A stretch of DNA of 31,223 nucleotides from JBGTCD01 sp041749015 (GCA_041749015.1 JBGTCD010000030.1:1-31223); one strand, 5' to 3'; counted from the first letter of the stretch, positions 15,417 to 24,234 are shown. Translations and numbers: made by a program. Notes: generated from the letters alone by a model not told the origin.

Positions 15417-17321
15417 TTACCCTTCCTCTTTCAGGTACTTGTCCAGAAATTCACGGATTTGCCCGTACCCTTTGATCTCATTTTCTTTTTTACGGAAGCC
15501 ATGGCCTTCGTCTGAGAATAATACATATTCTACCGGCACCTCATTGGCCCTTACTGCTTCCACCATCTCATCAGACTCTACCTGCAGCACCCTGGGATCG
15601 TTGGCCCCCTGAAGTACCATGACCGGCCTTGTGATATTTTCGGCATGAAACAAGGGGCTGATCCTATGCAACCGCACGGAGTCCTCCGAGAAGGGATCAC
15701 CCAGCTCTTCATATAAGGCCTTGCGCTGGGCCTCCCACCAACTGGGGATTGACTTAAGGGTGCGCAGCCAGTTGGTAACACCAAATATATTGACTCCCAC
15801 ATCAAAAGCTTCCGGTTCAAAGGCCAGGGCAGCCATCACCATATAACCTCCATAAGAGCCTCCTATGATCCCTACCCTGCTGGTATCAGCCCAATCTACT
15901 GTGGCCAGATAGTTTTTAGCATAAATACAATCCATAAGATCATCTTCCCCATGGCGCTTGTCGTCCAGACGATTAAAAGTTTTGCCGTATCCGCTGCTGC
16001 CCCGGTTATTGACCCCTACAATAGCATATCCATGATTTACCAGATACTGAAGCAATGGGTCATAACCAAGTCGGGTTTGCCCGCCCGGGCCTCCGTGCAC
16101 CCATATCAGTACGGGCACCTGGTTGTCAGGGCTAGCTTCATGAGGTTTGTAAAGAACAGAAGGGATCTCAAGACCATCAAATGATTCATAGCGGATGATA
16201 GTGCCATCTACCAAGTCCCTAGCGTCCATATCAGGATTTAAAGATTCGGTAAGTTTTGTTAATACTCCTGAATTAAAATCAAAAACATATACATTCCCCG
16301 GAGCTCTGGAGCTACCCACAGAAAGCCGCATTTTATTTTCACTTCTTGAAATGCTCACATCGGTAATATCCCCACCTTTGATTTCAGGCAGTTCTACCCT
16401 TGACCCATCGGCAGTTTTAGTGATCATTACTGAGGTATTTGCATCTTCATTGATGCCCAATACACGGTAAGAACCCTCCCATGAATGATATGCATACCAT
16501 ACATCCCAATCTGTCTCAAATACCTTTTCTGTGGTACCTGACTCAAGATCATATTTAGCCAGATAGGTGAATTCGCTGCCTTCATTGGTGGTGTAATACA
16601 AATACCGATTGTCAGGACTGAACTCCTGGGCATCGAATCCTGCCTCAGCTCCTTCAGGTGAGACCCTTGTCTTTTCTCCATTTTCCAGATTGATGATGAA
16701 TAGCTCTGTGATGGAGGTGGTGACGGGATTTACAACAGCCATAAATTTCTTATCATTTGAAATTTCAGAAGGAAAGACCCCTTCAGTATTTTCAAAGATC
16801 ATAGTGGACTTGAAACTTTCGATGTCCATCTCATAAATATCAAAAAACTTGGGGTCCCGTTTATTGGAGCTGTAGAGGAAGCTTTTAAGGCTGCGACTCC
16901 ATCCAAAAAAATTTGCTTTTTCATTTTCACCCGGAGTGAGATCAGTTGTGGTGCCATCAGGATCAAGCAGATAAAGATGGTTGATTTCATTACCCCCTTT
17001 GTCTGCCAAAAAGAGAACCCGGTCATCATGAGGGAAATATGATATCGCCCTCCAGGTCTCCTCAGTATTTCGGCTTAGCGTATCTATTCCTGACCCATCA
17101 GTGTGAATGGCGTAAAGATTGTAAATGCCGGTAGCATTGGAAGTCACGAGTAGTTTGGACTCATCATGAGAAAAAGAGCCCCCAACATAGTGAACATTTT
17201 GGTAAAACTGATCAATGGTGTACCTGGCAGGGACGTGAGCCTCCTCAGTGGGAGCCTGACTACAGCCAAAGGCCATTATCAGCAGCAGGGAAAATAAATA
17301 AACTGGGTTTTTAGATTGCAT
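15417..17321 (-). CDS. S9 family prolyl oligopeptidase-like peptidase, lipoprotein
   Basis: A 634-residue serine peptidase of the DPP IV / acylaminoacyl-peptidase group. The N-terminus SLLLIMAFGCSQ is a lipobox, so the protein should be anchored to a periplasmic membrane face. Residues about 45-370 are beta-propeller repeats (SHDESKLLVTSNA, FSPDNRYLYYTTNEGS). The C-terminal alpha/beta-hydrolase has the nucleophile Ser~489 (GIIGGSYGGYMVM), Asp~575 (LQGANDPRV) and His~607 (DEGHGF); the oxyanion region VLIWVHGGPGGQ is also intact. The family cleaves small peptides, often after proline or acylated residues; exact specificity is not visible. It is transcribed towards the kinase gene and diverges from tgt across a 224-base gap. 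Confidence 0.93.
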   Translation of the reverse strand: MQSKNPVYLFSLLLIMAFGCSQAPTEEAHVPARYTIDQFYQNVHYVGGSFSHDESKLLVTSNATGIYNLYAIHTDGSGIDTLSRNTEETWRAISYFPHDDRVLFLADKGGNEINHLYLLDPDGTTTDLTPGENEKANFFGWSRSLKSFLYSSNKRDPKFFDIYEMDIESFKSTMIFENTEGVFPSEISNDKKFMAVVNPVTTSITELFIINLENGEKTRVSPEGAEAGFDAQEFSPDNRYLYYTTNEGSEFTYLAKYDLESGTTEKVFETDWDVWYAYHSWEGSYRVLGINEDANTSVMITKTADGSRVELPEIKGGDITDVSISRSENKMRLSVGSSRAPGNVYVFDFNSGVLTKLTESLNPDMDARDLVDGTIIRYESFDGLEIPSVLYKPHEASPDNQVPVLIWVHGGPGGQTRLGYDPLLQYLVNHGYAIVGVNNRGSSGYGKTFNRLDDKRHGEDDLMDCIYAKNYLATVDWADTSRVGIIGGSYGGYMVMAALAFEPEAFDVGVNIFGVTNWLRTLKSIPSWWEAQRKALYEELGDPFSEDSVRLHRISPLFHAENITRPVMVLQGANDPRVLQVESDEMVEAVRANEVPVEYVLFSDEGHGFRKKENEIKGYGQIREFLDKYLKEEG

Positions 17322-17529
17322 AAAAGATTAGTTATTAGTGTATTGGGAATTTAGATAATAAAATTTCCATTTCCAATCAAAAGTCATTAAGTGGTTAGCT
17401 TTGATTTTAAAGCCAGTTAAATTCAGGGCGACTATGATTTGAACGGACCATATTCCTCATAAAATTTTGGGATTTTTTAAATAGCCTCCTTTTAAAACAG
17501 TAACCGTTTTTTTATGGCAGGATTACCCG

Positions 17530-17537
17530 TATTTTTG
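17530..17537 (+). promoter_or_regulatory. Possible -7 box (TAnnTTTG) immediately upstream of tgt
   Basis: TATTTTTG matches TAnnTTTG exactly and lies only 8 bases before the preferred tgt start at 17546. If used, transcription would start about 5 bases before the ATG, giving a nearly leaderless mRNA. Its last base is also the first base of an alternative GTG start (17537). Confidence 0.35.
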
Positions 17538-17545
17538 TGGCCTCA

Positions 17546-18676
17546 ATGAAATTCTCCATCCACCATCAGGATTCGCGTACCAAAGCCCGTACCGGCACCC
17601 TTGAAACGGGTCATGGGAAAATTCCCACGCCCATATTCATGCCAGTAGGCACAGCAGGTACTGTAAAAGCAGTGCATCAGCGAGAGCTTAAAGGAGACAT
17701 CCATGCTCAGATTATCCTGGGCAATACCTACCATTTGTTCATGCGGCCTGGGCTTGAGGTGATCAATGCTGCCGGTGGAATCCATGGCTTCACCGGCTGG
17801 GACCGGCCAGTGCTTACCGATAGTGGGGGGTATCAGGTTTATTCTCTGGCTGAAAAAAGAAAAATCCTGGAGGAAGGGGTGAAATTTCAATCCCATATCG
17901 ATGGGACGAGGCACATTTTTACTCCTGAAAATGTCATTGACACACAACGGACCATCGGGGCAGACATCATCATGGCCTTTGATGAGTGCACACCCTATCC
18001 ATGCGATTATACCTATGCAAAAAAATCCATGGAGATGACCCACCGATGGCTTGACCGCTGCAATTCCCGCATGGGTGAAACCCAGCCTCTCTATGGTCAT
18101 GATCAGGTATTGTTTCCGATTGTACAGGGGAGCACGTATAAAGATTTGAGAAAGATATCGGCAGAAACCATTGCAGAAAAAGGCATGGCGGGAAATGCCA
18201 TAGGTGGGTTGAGCGTAGGAGAGCCAGCCGAAATCATGTATGAGGTGACCAGCCTGGTATGTGAGATTTTGCCAGCAGACAAACCCCGGTATCTGATGGG
18301 TGTGGGCACACCGGAAAATATATTAGAGTGTATCGGCGAAGGCATTGATATGTTTGATTGTGTGATGCCTACCAGAAATGCCAGAAACGGAATGTTGTTT
18401 ACCACTAAAGGCATCGTAAATATCAGGAATGAAAAATGGCAAAAGGTCTTTGAGCCCATTGATCCAGACCTTGGCGGCTACGTCAGTACATTTTATTCCA
18501 AATCATACCTCAGGCATTTGATCATTAGTAAGGAAATTCTAGGCGCACAGATCGCAAGCATTCATAACCTTACCTTTTACCTTTGGTTGGTAAAGGAAGC
18601 CAGAAACCAAATTGAATCTGGTACCTTTTTTGAGTGGAAAGAGAAAATGGTAAAAACGGTAACCACAAGATTGTGA
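17546..18676 (+). CDS. tgt: tRNA-guanine transglycosylase (queuine tRNA-ribosyltransferase)
   Basis: Exchanges guanine-34 of GUN-anticodon tRNAs for the queuosine precursor preQ1 (or queuine). Catalytic Asp92 (LTDSGGYQVYS) and nucleophile Asp271 (MFDCVMPTRNARNG) are present, with the FDECTPYP and GGLSVGEP pocket motifs. Of the E. coli zinc ligands (three Cys and one His), the Cys positions are Leu309, Gly311 and Ser314 here (DPDLGGYVSTFYSKSYLRHL), while the His (IHNLTFY, 340) remains. From memory, other Bacteroidota Tgt proteins also lack these cysteines. I chose ATG 17546 because homologues begin with M-x-F; GTG 17537 would add three residues. It heads a tight unit with the LptF/G-like permease (1 base gap). 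FolE and QueD, at 9.5-10.6 kb, make its precursor. Confidence 0.95.
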   Translation: MKFSIHHQDSRTKARTGTLETGHGKIPTPIFMPVGTAGTVKAVHQRELKGDIHAQIILGNTYHLFMRPGLEVINAAGGIHGFTGWDRPVLTDSGGYQVYSLAEKRKILEEGVKFQSHIDGTRHIFTPENVIDTQRTIGADIIMAFDECTPYPCDYTYAKKSMEMTHRWLDRCNSRMGETQPLYGHDQVLFPIVQGSTYKDLRKISAETIAEKGMAGNAIGGLSVGEPAEIMYEVTSLVCEILPADKPRYLMGVGTPENILECIGEGIDMFDCVMPTRNARNGMLFTTKGIVNIRNEKWQKVFEPIDPDLGGYVSTFYSKSYLRHLIISKEILGAQIASIHNLTFYLWLVKEARNQIESGTFFEWKEKMVKTVTTRL

Positions 18677-18677
18677 T

Positions 18678-19751
18678 ATGAAGATTATTGACCGGTACAT
18701 ATTGACCCGATTTTTGCAAACCTTCTTCTTTGTGGTGCTGATCCTCATATTGGTAATTGTGGTCATTGATATTACTGAGAAGACCGAAAAATTTGCCAAA
18801 AATAACCTGAGTGCCTCGGAGATTCTGGGTTATTATCTTGATTTCATACCCTTTATGGCAAATCTCCTCACGCCTATTACCGTATTTATTGCCACGGTGT
18901 ATGTGACGGCTAAAATGGCCGGCCATACAGAGATCATAGCCATACTGAGCGGCGGGACTAGTTTTAGAAGGCTAATGCTACCCTATTTCATCGGTGCTGC
19001 CATAATCGGGGGCATCAGTTTTTACCTTACTGGCTGGGTGATTCCCAATTCCAATAAATCCCGAATTGCCTTTGAATTGGAATATTTTAAAAGCAACTAC
19101 AGATACGACAAAACCAATGTGCACATCCAGGTGGCTCACAATACTTACCTGTATCTCATGCGTTTCAACAACCAATCCAACATTGGTTATCGTTTCACTT
19201 TGGAGCGCATAGATAGCACCGTTTTATTAGAAAAACTGACGGCAGATAGAATCCAATGGCTTGAGGAAGAAGAACGATGGCGCCTGATCAATTGGCGCAA
19301 TCGAAAGATTGACGGGATGCATGAAATCATTACCCAGGGCAAAGAAATGGATACCACCCTGGTAATCCTCCCCAGTGAATTTGGTAATGATTATAAAGAA
19401 TACGATGGCATGACCATCCCTGAACTCAACGACCAAATCAATACGCTGCGATTTCGTGGGGCCAGTAACGTAGAAGTTTATGAGGTGGAAAAATACATCC
19501 GATTTACCTCTCCCTTTACAGTCATCATTTTGGCCATGATGGGCGTGATCGTGTCAGCAAAAAAACGACGAGGAGGCGCAGGATTTCAAATCGCCCTGGG
19601 ATTTTTTCTTTCATTCGTTTTTATCCTCTTGTTTACGATGACTAAAAGCATCGCCGAAACAGGAGCCATCAATCCGATGTATTCAGTTTGGATCCCAAAC
19701 ATTACCTTCGCCGGGATTACGCTATTACTTTACAAAACTGTGCCGCGATAA
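18678..19751 (+). CDS. LptF/LptG family lipopolysaccharide export permease (YjgP/YjgQ)
   Basis: A 357-residue inner-membrane protein. The start MKIIDRYILTRFLQTFFFVVLILILVI is the family hallmark. Helices follow at about 15-35, 60-80 (FMANLLTPITVFIATVYVTA), 100-120 (MLPYFIGAAIIGGISFYLTGW), then a periplasmic beta-jellyroll-like region (about 125-270) and three C-terminal helices (FTVIILAMMGVIVSAKK, FQIALGFFLSFVFILLFTM, MYSVWIPNITFAGITLLLY). The E-rich cytoplasmic loop KMAGHTEIIAILSGGTSFRRL is the coupling segment for the LptB ATPase. It would help move LPS from the inner membrane to the periplasmic bridge. It starts 1 base after the tgt stop and its stop codon shares a base with the next gene's ATG, so the three genes are probably co-translated. 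Confidence 0.93.
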   Translation: MKIIDRYILTRFLQTFFFVVLILILVIVVIDITEKTEKFAKNNLSASEILGYYLDFIPFMANLLTPITVFIATVYVTAKMAGHTEIIAILSGGTSFRRLMLPYFIGAAIIGGISFYLTGWVIPNSNKSRIAFELEYFKSNYRYDKTNVHIQVAHNTYLYLMRFNNQSNIGYRFTLERIDSTVLLEKLTADRIQWLEEEERWRLINWRNRKIDGMHEIITQGKEMDTTLVILPSEFGNDYKEYDGMTIPELNDQINTLRFRGASNVEVYEVEKYIRFTSPFTVIILAMMGVIVSAKKRRGGAGFQIALGFFLSFVFILLFTMTKSIAETGAINPMYSVWIPNITFAGITLLLYKTVPR

Positions 19752-20662
19752 TGCAAATCCTCTCGGCTGACTATCTCAAGCTGCATTTCACCGTGTTCAT
19801 CTGGGGGTTTACGGCCATCCTGGGATTATTAATTACCATTCCTGCGGTAGAAATTGTTTTTTACAGGACTCTAATCTCTTTTTTGGTGCTTGGGCTCTTG
19901 TTATGGTTCAGGGGCAGGTCTTTTGACCTTGGTGGTATCACGATCCTTCAAATGTTAGGAACAGGCCTACTTATAGGAGCCCACTGGATTTTATTTTTTG
20001 CCTCCGCCAGGATTTCTACTGCTTCAGTTTGTCTTGCTGGCATGGCCACCTGTTCATTATGGACCAGTTTTCTCGAACCATTAATGAACCGGCGCAAGAT
20101 CAAGGTTTTTGAAGTGGTACTTGGATTGGTCGCCATCCTGGGCTTATATGTAATTTTCAGGTTTGAATTTGACCATGCCCTGGGTCTGGGACTGGCTGTG
20201 GCTTCAGCATTTTTAGGGGCATTATTCACCGTGATCAATGCGAAATTTACCAGAAAGCATAACCCCTACATGATCACTTTTTATGAAATGATTGGCGCTT
20301 GTGCTGGTACGGCCTTGTTTTTTCCGGTCTATATGAAATGGTTTTCAGATGGAACGTTGAGTCTGGTGCCTACCGAAATGGATTGGCTCTATCTGGGGAT
20401 TTTAGCTATAATTTGTACGGTATATGCTTACTCCCTTTCGGTAGAACTCATGAAGAGGATTTCAGCTTTTGCTGTGAATCTTACCGTGAACCTGGAGCCG
20501 GTCTACGGCATTATCATGGCCTTGATTATCTTTGGTGATAAAGAAAAAATGGCCGGTGGCTTTTATTGGGGTACCCTGATTATTCTGGCATCGGTATTAG
20601 CTTATCCTGTGCTAAATCATTACTTCAATAGAGATCCGCTAAAAGTGCAGAAGTTAAGATAG
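19751..20662 (+). CDS. EamA family (DMT) transporter
   Basis: A 303-residue drug/metabolite-transporter superfamily protein with about ten helices in two EamA repeats. The first repeat is seen at TVFIWGFTAILGLLITIPAVEIVFYRTLISFLVLGLLLWFRG, GAHWILFFASARISTASVCLAGMATCSLWTSFLEPLMNRR; the second at FLGALFTVINAKFTRKHNPYMITFYEMIGACAGTALFF and ISAFAVNLTVNLEPVYGIIMALIIFGD. The start ATG 19751 overlaps the stop of the permease gene by one base (TAATG), a classic coupling arrangement; an in-frame TTG at 19688 lies inside the permease gene and adds unlikely residues. The substrate is unknown; members export amino acids, metabolites or drugs. It converges on the glycosyltransferase with 7 bases between stops. 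Confidence 0.9.
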   Translation: MQILSADYLKLHFTVFIWGFTAILGLLITIPAVEIVFYRTLISFLVLGLLLWFRGRSFDLGGITILQMLGTGLLIGAHWILFFASARISTASVCLAGMATCSLWTSFLEPLMNRRKIKVFEVVLGLVAILGLYVIFRFEFDHALGLGLAVASAFLGALFTVINAKFTRKHNPYMITFYEMIGACAGTALFFPVYMKWFSDGTLSLVPTEMDWLYLGILAIICTVYAYSLSVELMKRISAFAVNLTVNLEPVYGIIMALIIFGDKEKMAGGFYWGTLIILASVLAYPVLNHYFNRDPLKVQKLR

Positions 20663-20669
20663 GCAGATC

Positions 20670-21527
20670 CTAAAGCATTTTGATTTCTGCCTGGTTTTCG
20701 ACAGGGATAACCTCATCAACTTCCCTTGGATGATATTTTTTAAACCAGCTTTTTATCTTTAAGTTCATTACCCCAAAAAATGCTTCCTTAAATATGCCAG
20801 GGGTCATTTTGGAAGTGCCTCTGGTCCGGTCTGTAAAAATAATGGGGATCTCCTTAATCTTAAAGCCCAATTTATAGGCGGTGAATTTCATTTCTATCTG
20901 GAAGGCATATCCAACGAATTTCACACGGTCGAGATCAAAGGCCTCCAGTACCTTCCTTCTGTAACAGATGAACCCAGCCGTGGTATCCAAAATGGGCAAT
21001 CCCGTGATAAACTGTACATATTTGCTGGCCATATAGGACATCACCACCCTGCCCATTGGCCAGTTGACCACATTGACTCCAGTGATGTACCGGGAACCAA
21101 TCGTCACATCATATCCATCCTCACTGCATGATTTGTACAGTCGCAGCAAATCATCAGGATTATGTGAAAAATCAGCATCCATCTCAAAAATATATTCATA
21201 CCCTTTCTCCAGGGCAAATTTAAACCCATCGATATAGGCAGTGCCCAACCCAAGCTTACCGGGGCGCTCCATGAGATATAATTGATTTTTGAATTGTGCT
21301 CTTGACTTAAAATCCTCCTGCATCTCCCGAATGATGGCGGCAGTACTATCCGGTGAATTATCATCCACAATCAAAATATCAAATGGCAGGGCAAGATTAA
21401 AAATAGCCTTGATAAGGTCACTAATATTTTCTTTCTCGTTGAAGGTCGGGATGATTACCAGGCTATCGTTCAAAGCAGCTTTTCTTAATGATGTCACAAA
21501 ATAATCAAAATAAACGGTTAAAGACAA
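20670..21527 (-). CDS. Glycosyltransferase family 2, polyprenol-phosphate mannose synthase-like
   Basis: A 285-residue GT2 enzyme similar to dolichol-phosphate mannosyltransferase (DPM1). The nucleotide-sugar site is ALNDSLVIIPTFNEKENISDLI and FDILIVDDNSPDST, and the metal-binding motif is EMDADFSHNPDDL. The conserved acceptor half ITGLPILDTTAGFICYRRKVLEAFDLDRVKFVGYAFQIEMKFTAYKLGFKIKEIPIIFTDRTRGTSKM is complete. No C-terminal GtrA helices are present, so it is a stand-alone, membrane-associated enzyme. It would transfer mannose (or another sugar) from GDP- or UDP-sugar to a polyprenyl phosphate for cell-surface glycosylation. Homologues begin close to NDSLVIIPTFNE, so TTG 21473 may be the true start instead of ATG 21527. 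It is divergent from the TonB receptor. Confidence 0.92.
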   Translation of the reverse strand: MSLTVYFDYFVTSLRKAALNDSLVIIPTFNEKENISDLIKAIFNLALPFDILIVDDNSPDSTAAIIREMQEDFKSRAQFKNQLYLMERPGKLGLGTAYIDGFKFALEKGYEYIFEMDADFSHNPDDLLRLYKSCSEDGYDVTIGSRYITGVNVVNWPMGRVVMSYMASKYVQFITGLPILDTTAGFICYRRKVLEAFDLDRVKFVGYAFQIEMKFTAYKLGFKIKEIPIIFTDRTRGTSKMTPGIFKEAFFGVMNLKIKSWFKKYHPREVDEVIPVENQAEIKML

Positions 21528-21639
21528 TTTATCCTATTTGTAAAATGTCATTAACCCTTCAGGTGATGATTTTATCCATTAAAACAAATTGACATTCTGA
21601 TGGTTCATCATTTAATATTAAGATAAGCAATAATATTTT

Positions 21640-21655
21640 TTTAGATTTATCTAAA
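21640..21655. promoter_or_regulatory. Palindromic operator-like site upstream of TonB receptor
   Basis: TTTAGAT (21640-21646) TT ATCTAAA (21649-21655), a 7-2-7 inverted repeat, about 28 bases upstream of the -7 box at 21683. Nearly the same palindrome, longer and perfect, lies upstream of the ferric ABC importer (24308-24330). The half-site is closer to DtxR/MntR-family sites (TTAGG-type) than to Fur boxes, which is only a comparison of appearance. A second AT-rich inverted repeat (TTAATTTTT 21656-21664 / AAAAATTAA 21674-21682) sits between this site and the -7 box. Confidence 0.55.
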
Positions 21656-21682
21656 TTAATTTTTAGTACGCAAAAAAATTAA

Positions 21683-21690
21683 TAATTTTG
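21683..21690 (+). promoter_or_regulatory. Promoter -7 box (TAnnTTTG) of TonB receptor
   Basis: TAATTTTG matches the Bacteroidota -7 consensus exactly and lies 19 bases before the receptor ATG (21710), so a short leader of about 16 bases is expected. No TTG -33 element is evident; the region is T-rich. Confidence 0.5.
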
Positions 21691-21709
21691 TATATCACAC
21701 AATTTAAGG

Positions 21710-23968
21710 ATGCATTTCAAATACATAATTACCACTTTAATTGTTTCTCTTTCTATTTCAGGATACAGCCAAAAGATCCTGGGTACGGTCCATGATGAGA
21801 ATGGGATACCCCTTAGGTATGCGCATGTCATCATTCCTGCATTAAACAAAGGGTCAGTTTCCGATTCAAATGGTACCTTCACCATCGGACCGATTAACCA
21901 GGGAACGTATTTGGTGCAGGCCTCACATGTGGGTATGAGTAGTGTCAGCCAAAAAATAGTGGTAGATCAGGAGCGGGTAATCATTGCCTTCATTCTGACT
22001 TTAGGATCTACTTCTGGTAATGAAATTGTAGTTTCTGGTGCCTACATTCAGCGCAAGGATGACTCCCCGGTTTCGATTGAAAGCATGGGTATTGATGCCA
22101 TCCTCAGCACCGGTGCGCCTACCATGATGGAATCCCTTACAAGAATACCGGGCGTTTCACAAGTCAACTTCGGCCCCGGGATTGGCAAGCCGCTTATAAG
22201 GGGTCTTTCCTTCAGCAGGATTCTTACCATTTACCAGGGCAATCGTTTTGAAAATCATCAATGGGGTGCAGATCATGGGCTGGGATTAAACGAGACCGGG
22301 GTAGACCGGGTGGAGGTAATCAAAGGACCTGCTTCGCTGATTTATGGCTCAGGTGCCATAGGCGGCGTGGTACAAGTGATCGAAAAGCCTATCCCTGCTC
22401 AGGCAACCATAGAAGGGGATGCCAGAGTAAGTACCTTTTCGAATACTTTGGGCATCAAGTCCCAGGCTGGGGTAAGGGGCCATCAAAAAAGTGGTATTTT
22501 CTGGAATCTTAATGCCGGCCATGAGAGCCATGCCGACTACCTCGATGGCAATGGAAACACCATTGGAAACTCCAGATTTCAAACCAAGACCATCAAAGCC
22601 GGGGCAGGAATACAAAAATCCTGGGGCCGCACCCGGTTTGCTGTCACGGGGCACCACCAGGATATAGGGATAATTGAGGATGATCCTGAGCTGGCCACTA
22701 CCCGAAACGACCGTAAAATGCAACTCCCTTTTCAGGATGTGAGAGACTATATCTTTAGCAATGAAAGCAATATATATCTGGGTAAGGGTAGGCTACAGAC
22801 CAGCATTTCATACCATCATAACTTCCGTAAAGAAATTGAGGATGACTTCAATGCGGTAGACCTGGGTCTTGAGCAAAAAAATATCTCTTATGACTTCCGG
22901 TATTATTTCCCAATAGGCAATTCAGGGGAATGGATTGCAGGTATTCAGGGCTTCAGACTCCTTAATTCCAATATGAATGACGTGGAAGAGATTTTAATTC
23001 CTGATGCAAGATTGAACGATATTGGACTGTACGGAATGTTTCATTACGATTGGGACCGATGGAATCTGCAAGGCGGCCTTCGGTATGATTATCGAAACAC
23101 CATCGCTGATGCAAGTTCTGACCAGCTTGTAGAATACGGATTTATTTTACCTGGGGCACCGGATGCCAGGACGCTTAGCAAAGAATTTGACGGATTCAGC
23201 GGGTCTATCGGCGCTGCCTTTAAAGCCAGACAAAATATAACCATCAAGTCAAACATTGCAACAGGATTTCGGGCTCCGGACCTTGCAGAGCTTTTCTCCA
23301 ATGGTCCACATCCTGGCACCACACGATTTGAAATTGGCAATGCTGAATTTGACAGGGAACAAAATATTGAAGGAGACCTGGGTTTTGTTTACCGGATTAA
23401 TGGTCTTGAAATAGAATCCGGGCTTTTTTACAACCATATCAACAATTATATATTTTTCTCTCCTACCTCTGAGACCATAGATGATCTGGTCGTTTGGCGG
23501 TTTGAGCAGGCCAACACACGGTTGTATGGTATGGAGCATGCAGTGGCCTGGAATCCTGTATTTTTAAAGAATCTTACCTTTAAGTCTTCTTTGGAAATGG
23601 TGCAGGGCACCAGACGCGATAATGACACCCCGCTTCCCATGATTCCACCATTTCAGCTGCGCCATTCCGTAAGATGGGACTGGGGCCCAACCGGCAATTC
23701 CCTAAAAAATAGTTTTGTAAACATAGAATTACATCAGGTCAGTGCTCAGAACAGAATTGGTATGGATGAAATCACCACACCGGGTTATCATTTAGTAGGC
23801 ATGGCTGTAGGCACAAAATGGAAAACTGCTGAATTCAAGTTGACCGTTCAAAATTTATTCGATGTGGCGTACTTCGACCATTTAGCATTATTCAGACCCT
23901 TCGGTATTAGAAATATGGGGCGGAACATAGGGTTTCATGTCAGAGTACCATTTTCCATCCAAAATTAA
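21710..23968 (+). CDS. TonB-dependent outer-membrane receptor with CarboxypepD_reg-like domain
   Basis: A 752-residue outer-membrane receptor. A signal peptide (IITTLIVSLSISGYSQ) is followed by a CarboxypepD_reg-like beta-sandwich domain (about 24-105, ILGTVHDENGIPLRYAHVIIPALNKG) typical of Bacteroidota receptors. A TonB-box-like stretch (NEIVVSGAYIQR) leads to the plug domain with MMESLTRIPGVSQVNFGPGIGKPLIRGLSFSRILTIYQGNR and DRVEVIKGPASLIYGSGAIGGVVQVI. The beta-barrel follows and ends in a C-terminal segment NIGFHVRVPFSIQN. The gene has its own palindrome and promoter box shared in type with the iron ABC importer downstream, suggesting a ferric (siderophore or haem) or other metal ligand; the receptor sequence does not prove this. 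No SusD-like partner is present, so it is not a glycan-uptake pair. Confidence 0.94.
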   Translation: MHFKYIITTLIVSLSISGYSQKILGTVHDENGIPLRYAHVIIPALNKGSVSDSNGTFTIGPINQGTYLVQASHVGMSSVSQKIVVDQERVIIAFILTLGSTSGNEIVVSGAYIQRKDDSPVSIESMGIDAILSTGAPTMMESLTRIPGVSQVNFGPGIGKPLIRGLSFSRILTIYQGNRFENHQWGADHGLGLNETGVDRVEVIKGPASLIYGSGAIGGVVQVIEKPIPAQATIEGDARVSTFSNTLGIKSQAGVRGHQKSGIFWNLNAGHESHADYLDGNGNTIGNSRFQTKTIKAGAGIQKSWGRTRFAVTGHHQDIGIIEDDPELATTRNDRKMQLPFQDVRDYIFSNESNIYLGKGRLQTSISYHHNFRKEIEDDFNAVDLGLEQKNISYDFRYYFPIGNSGEWIAGIQGFRLLNSNMNDVEEILIPDARLNDIGLYGMFHYDWDRWNLQGGLRYDYRNTIADASSDQLVEYGFILPGAPDARTLSKEFDGFSGSIGAAFKARQNITIKSNIATGFRAPDLAELFSNGPHPGTTRFEIGNAEFDREQNIEGDLGFVYRINGLEIESGLFYNHINNYIFFSPTSETIDDLVVWRFEQANTRLYGMEHAVAWNPVFLKNLTFKSSLEMVQGTRRDNDTPLPMIPPFQLRHSVRWDWGPTGNSLKNSFVNIELHQVSAQNRIGMDEITTPGYHLVGMAVGTKWKTAEFKLTVQNLFDVAYFDHLALFRPFGIRNMGRNIGFHVRVPFSIQN

Positions 23969-23989
23969 ATGGCTGAAATCTTTATCCCA

Positions 23990-24190
23990 TTATTTCAATC
24001 GCAAGTATATATAGGTAGCAGGTCCTAATAGCGGCACCAGGCTCACCACTAAAGTGGTCAGCAATTTGGCACTGTTGGAGGGCTTCTTTCTCTTCCATAT
24101 CCGATAAAGAGCATACACCCAAAGGGTTATGCCGGTTACCAGAATTAACTGCAAGATTAGTAGTCCGATTTCTGTTTTGAAGAATTCCAT
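23990..24190 (-). CDS. Small PLDc_N-like membrane protein, 66 residues
   Basis: Read from ATG 24190, the protein is MEFFKTEIGLLILQLI... with two hydrophobic helices (IGLLILQLILVTGITLWVYALYRIW and LLTTLVVSLVPLLGPATYIYL) and a basic link (KRKKPSNSAK). This two-helix layout with a Pro-rich VPLLGP motif in helix 2 resembles the PLDc_N (phospholipase D N-terminal-like) family, small proteins often found alone and of unknown function. A longer frame begins at 24280, but those residues have no leader character and upstream ATGs would place the start across the promoter box at 24227-24234. The gene is divergent from the ferric importer and convergent with the TonB receptor. Confidence 0.7.
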   Translation of the reverse strand: MEFFKTEIGLLILQLILVTGITLWVYALYRIWKRKKPSNSAKLLTTLVVSLVPLLGPATYIYLRLK

Positions 24191-24226
24191 AGTTGAAAAA
24201 ATAAAACCAAGACTGAATCGTAATAA

Positions 24227-24234
24227 CAAATCTA
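24227..24234 (-). promoter_or_regulatory. Possible -7 box of the small PLDc_N-like gene
   Basis: Read on the minus strand this is TAGATTTG, an exact match to TAnnTTTG, 36 bases upstream of ATG 24190. It would give a short leader of about 30 bases and supports the 24190 start over 24280. Confidence 0.4.
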
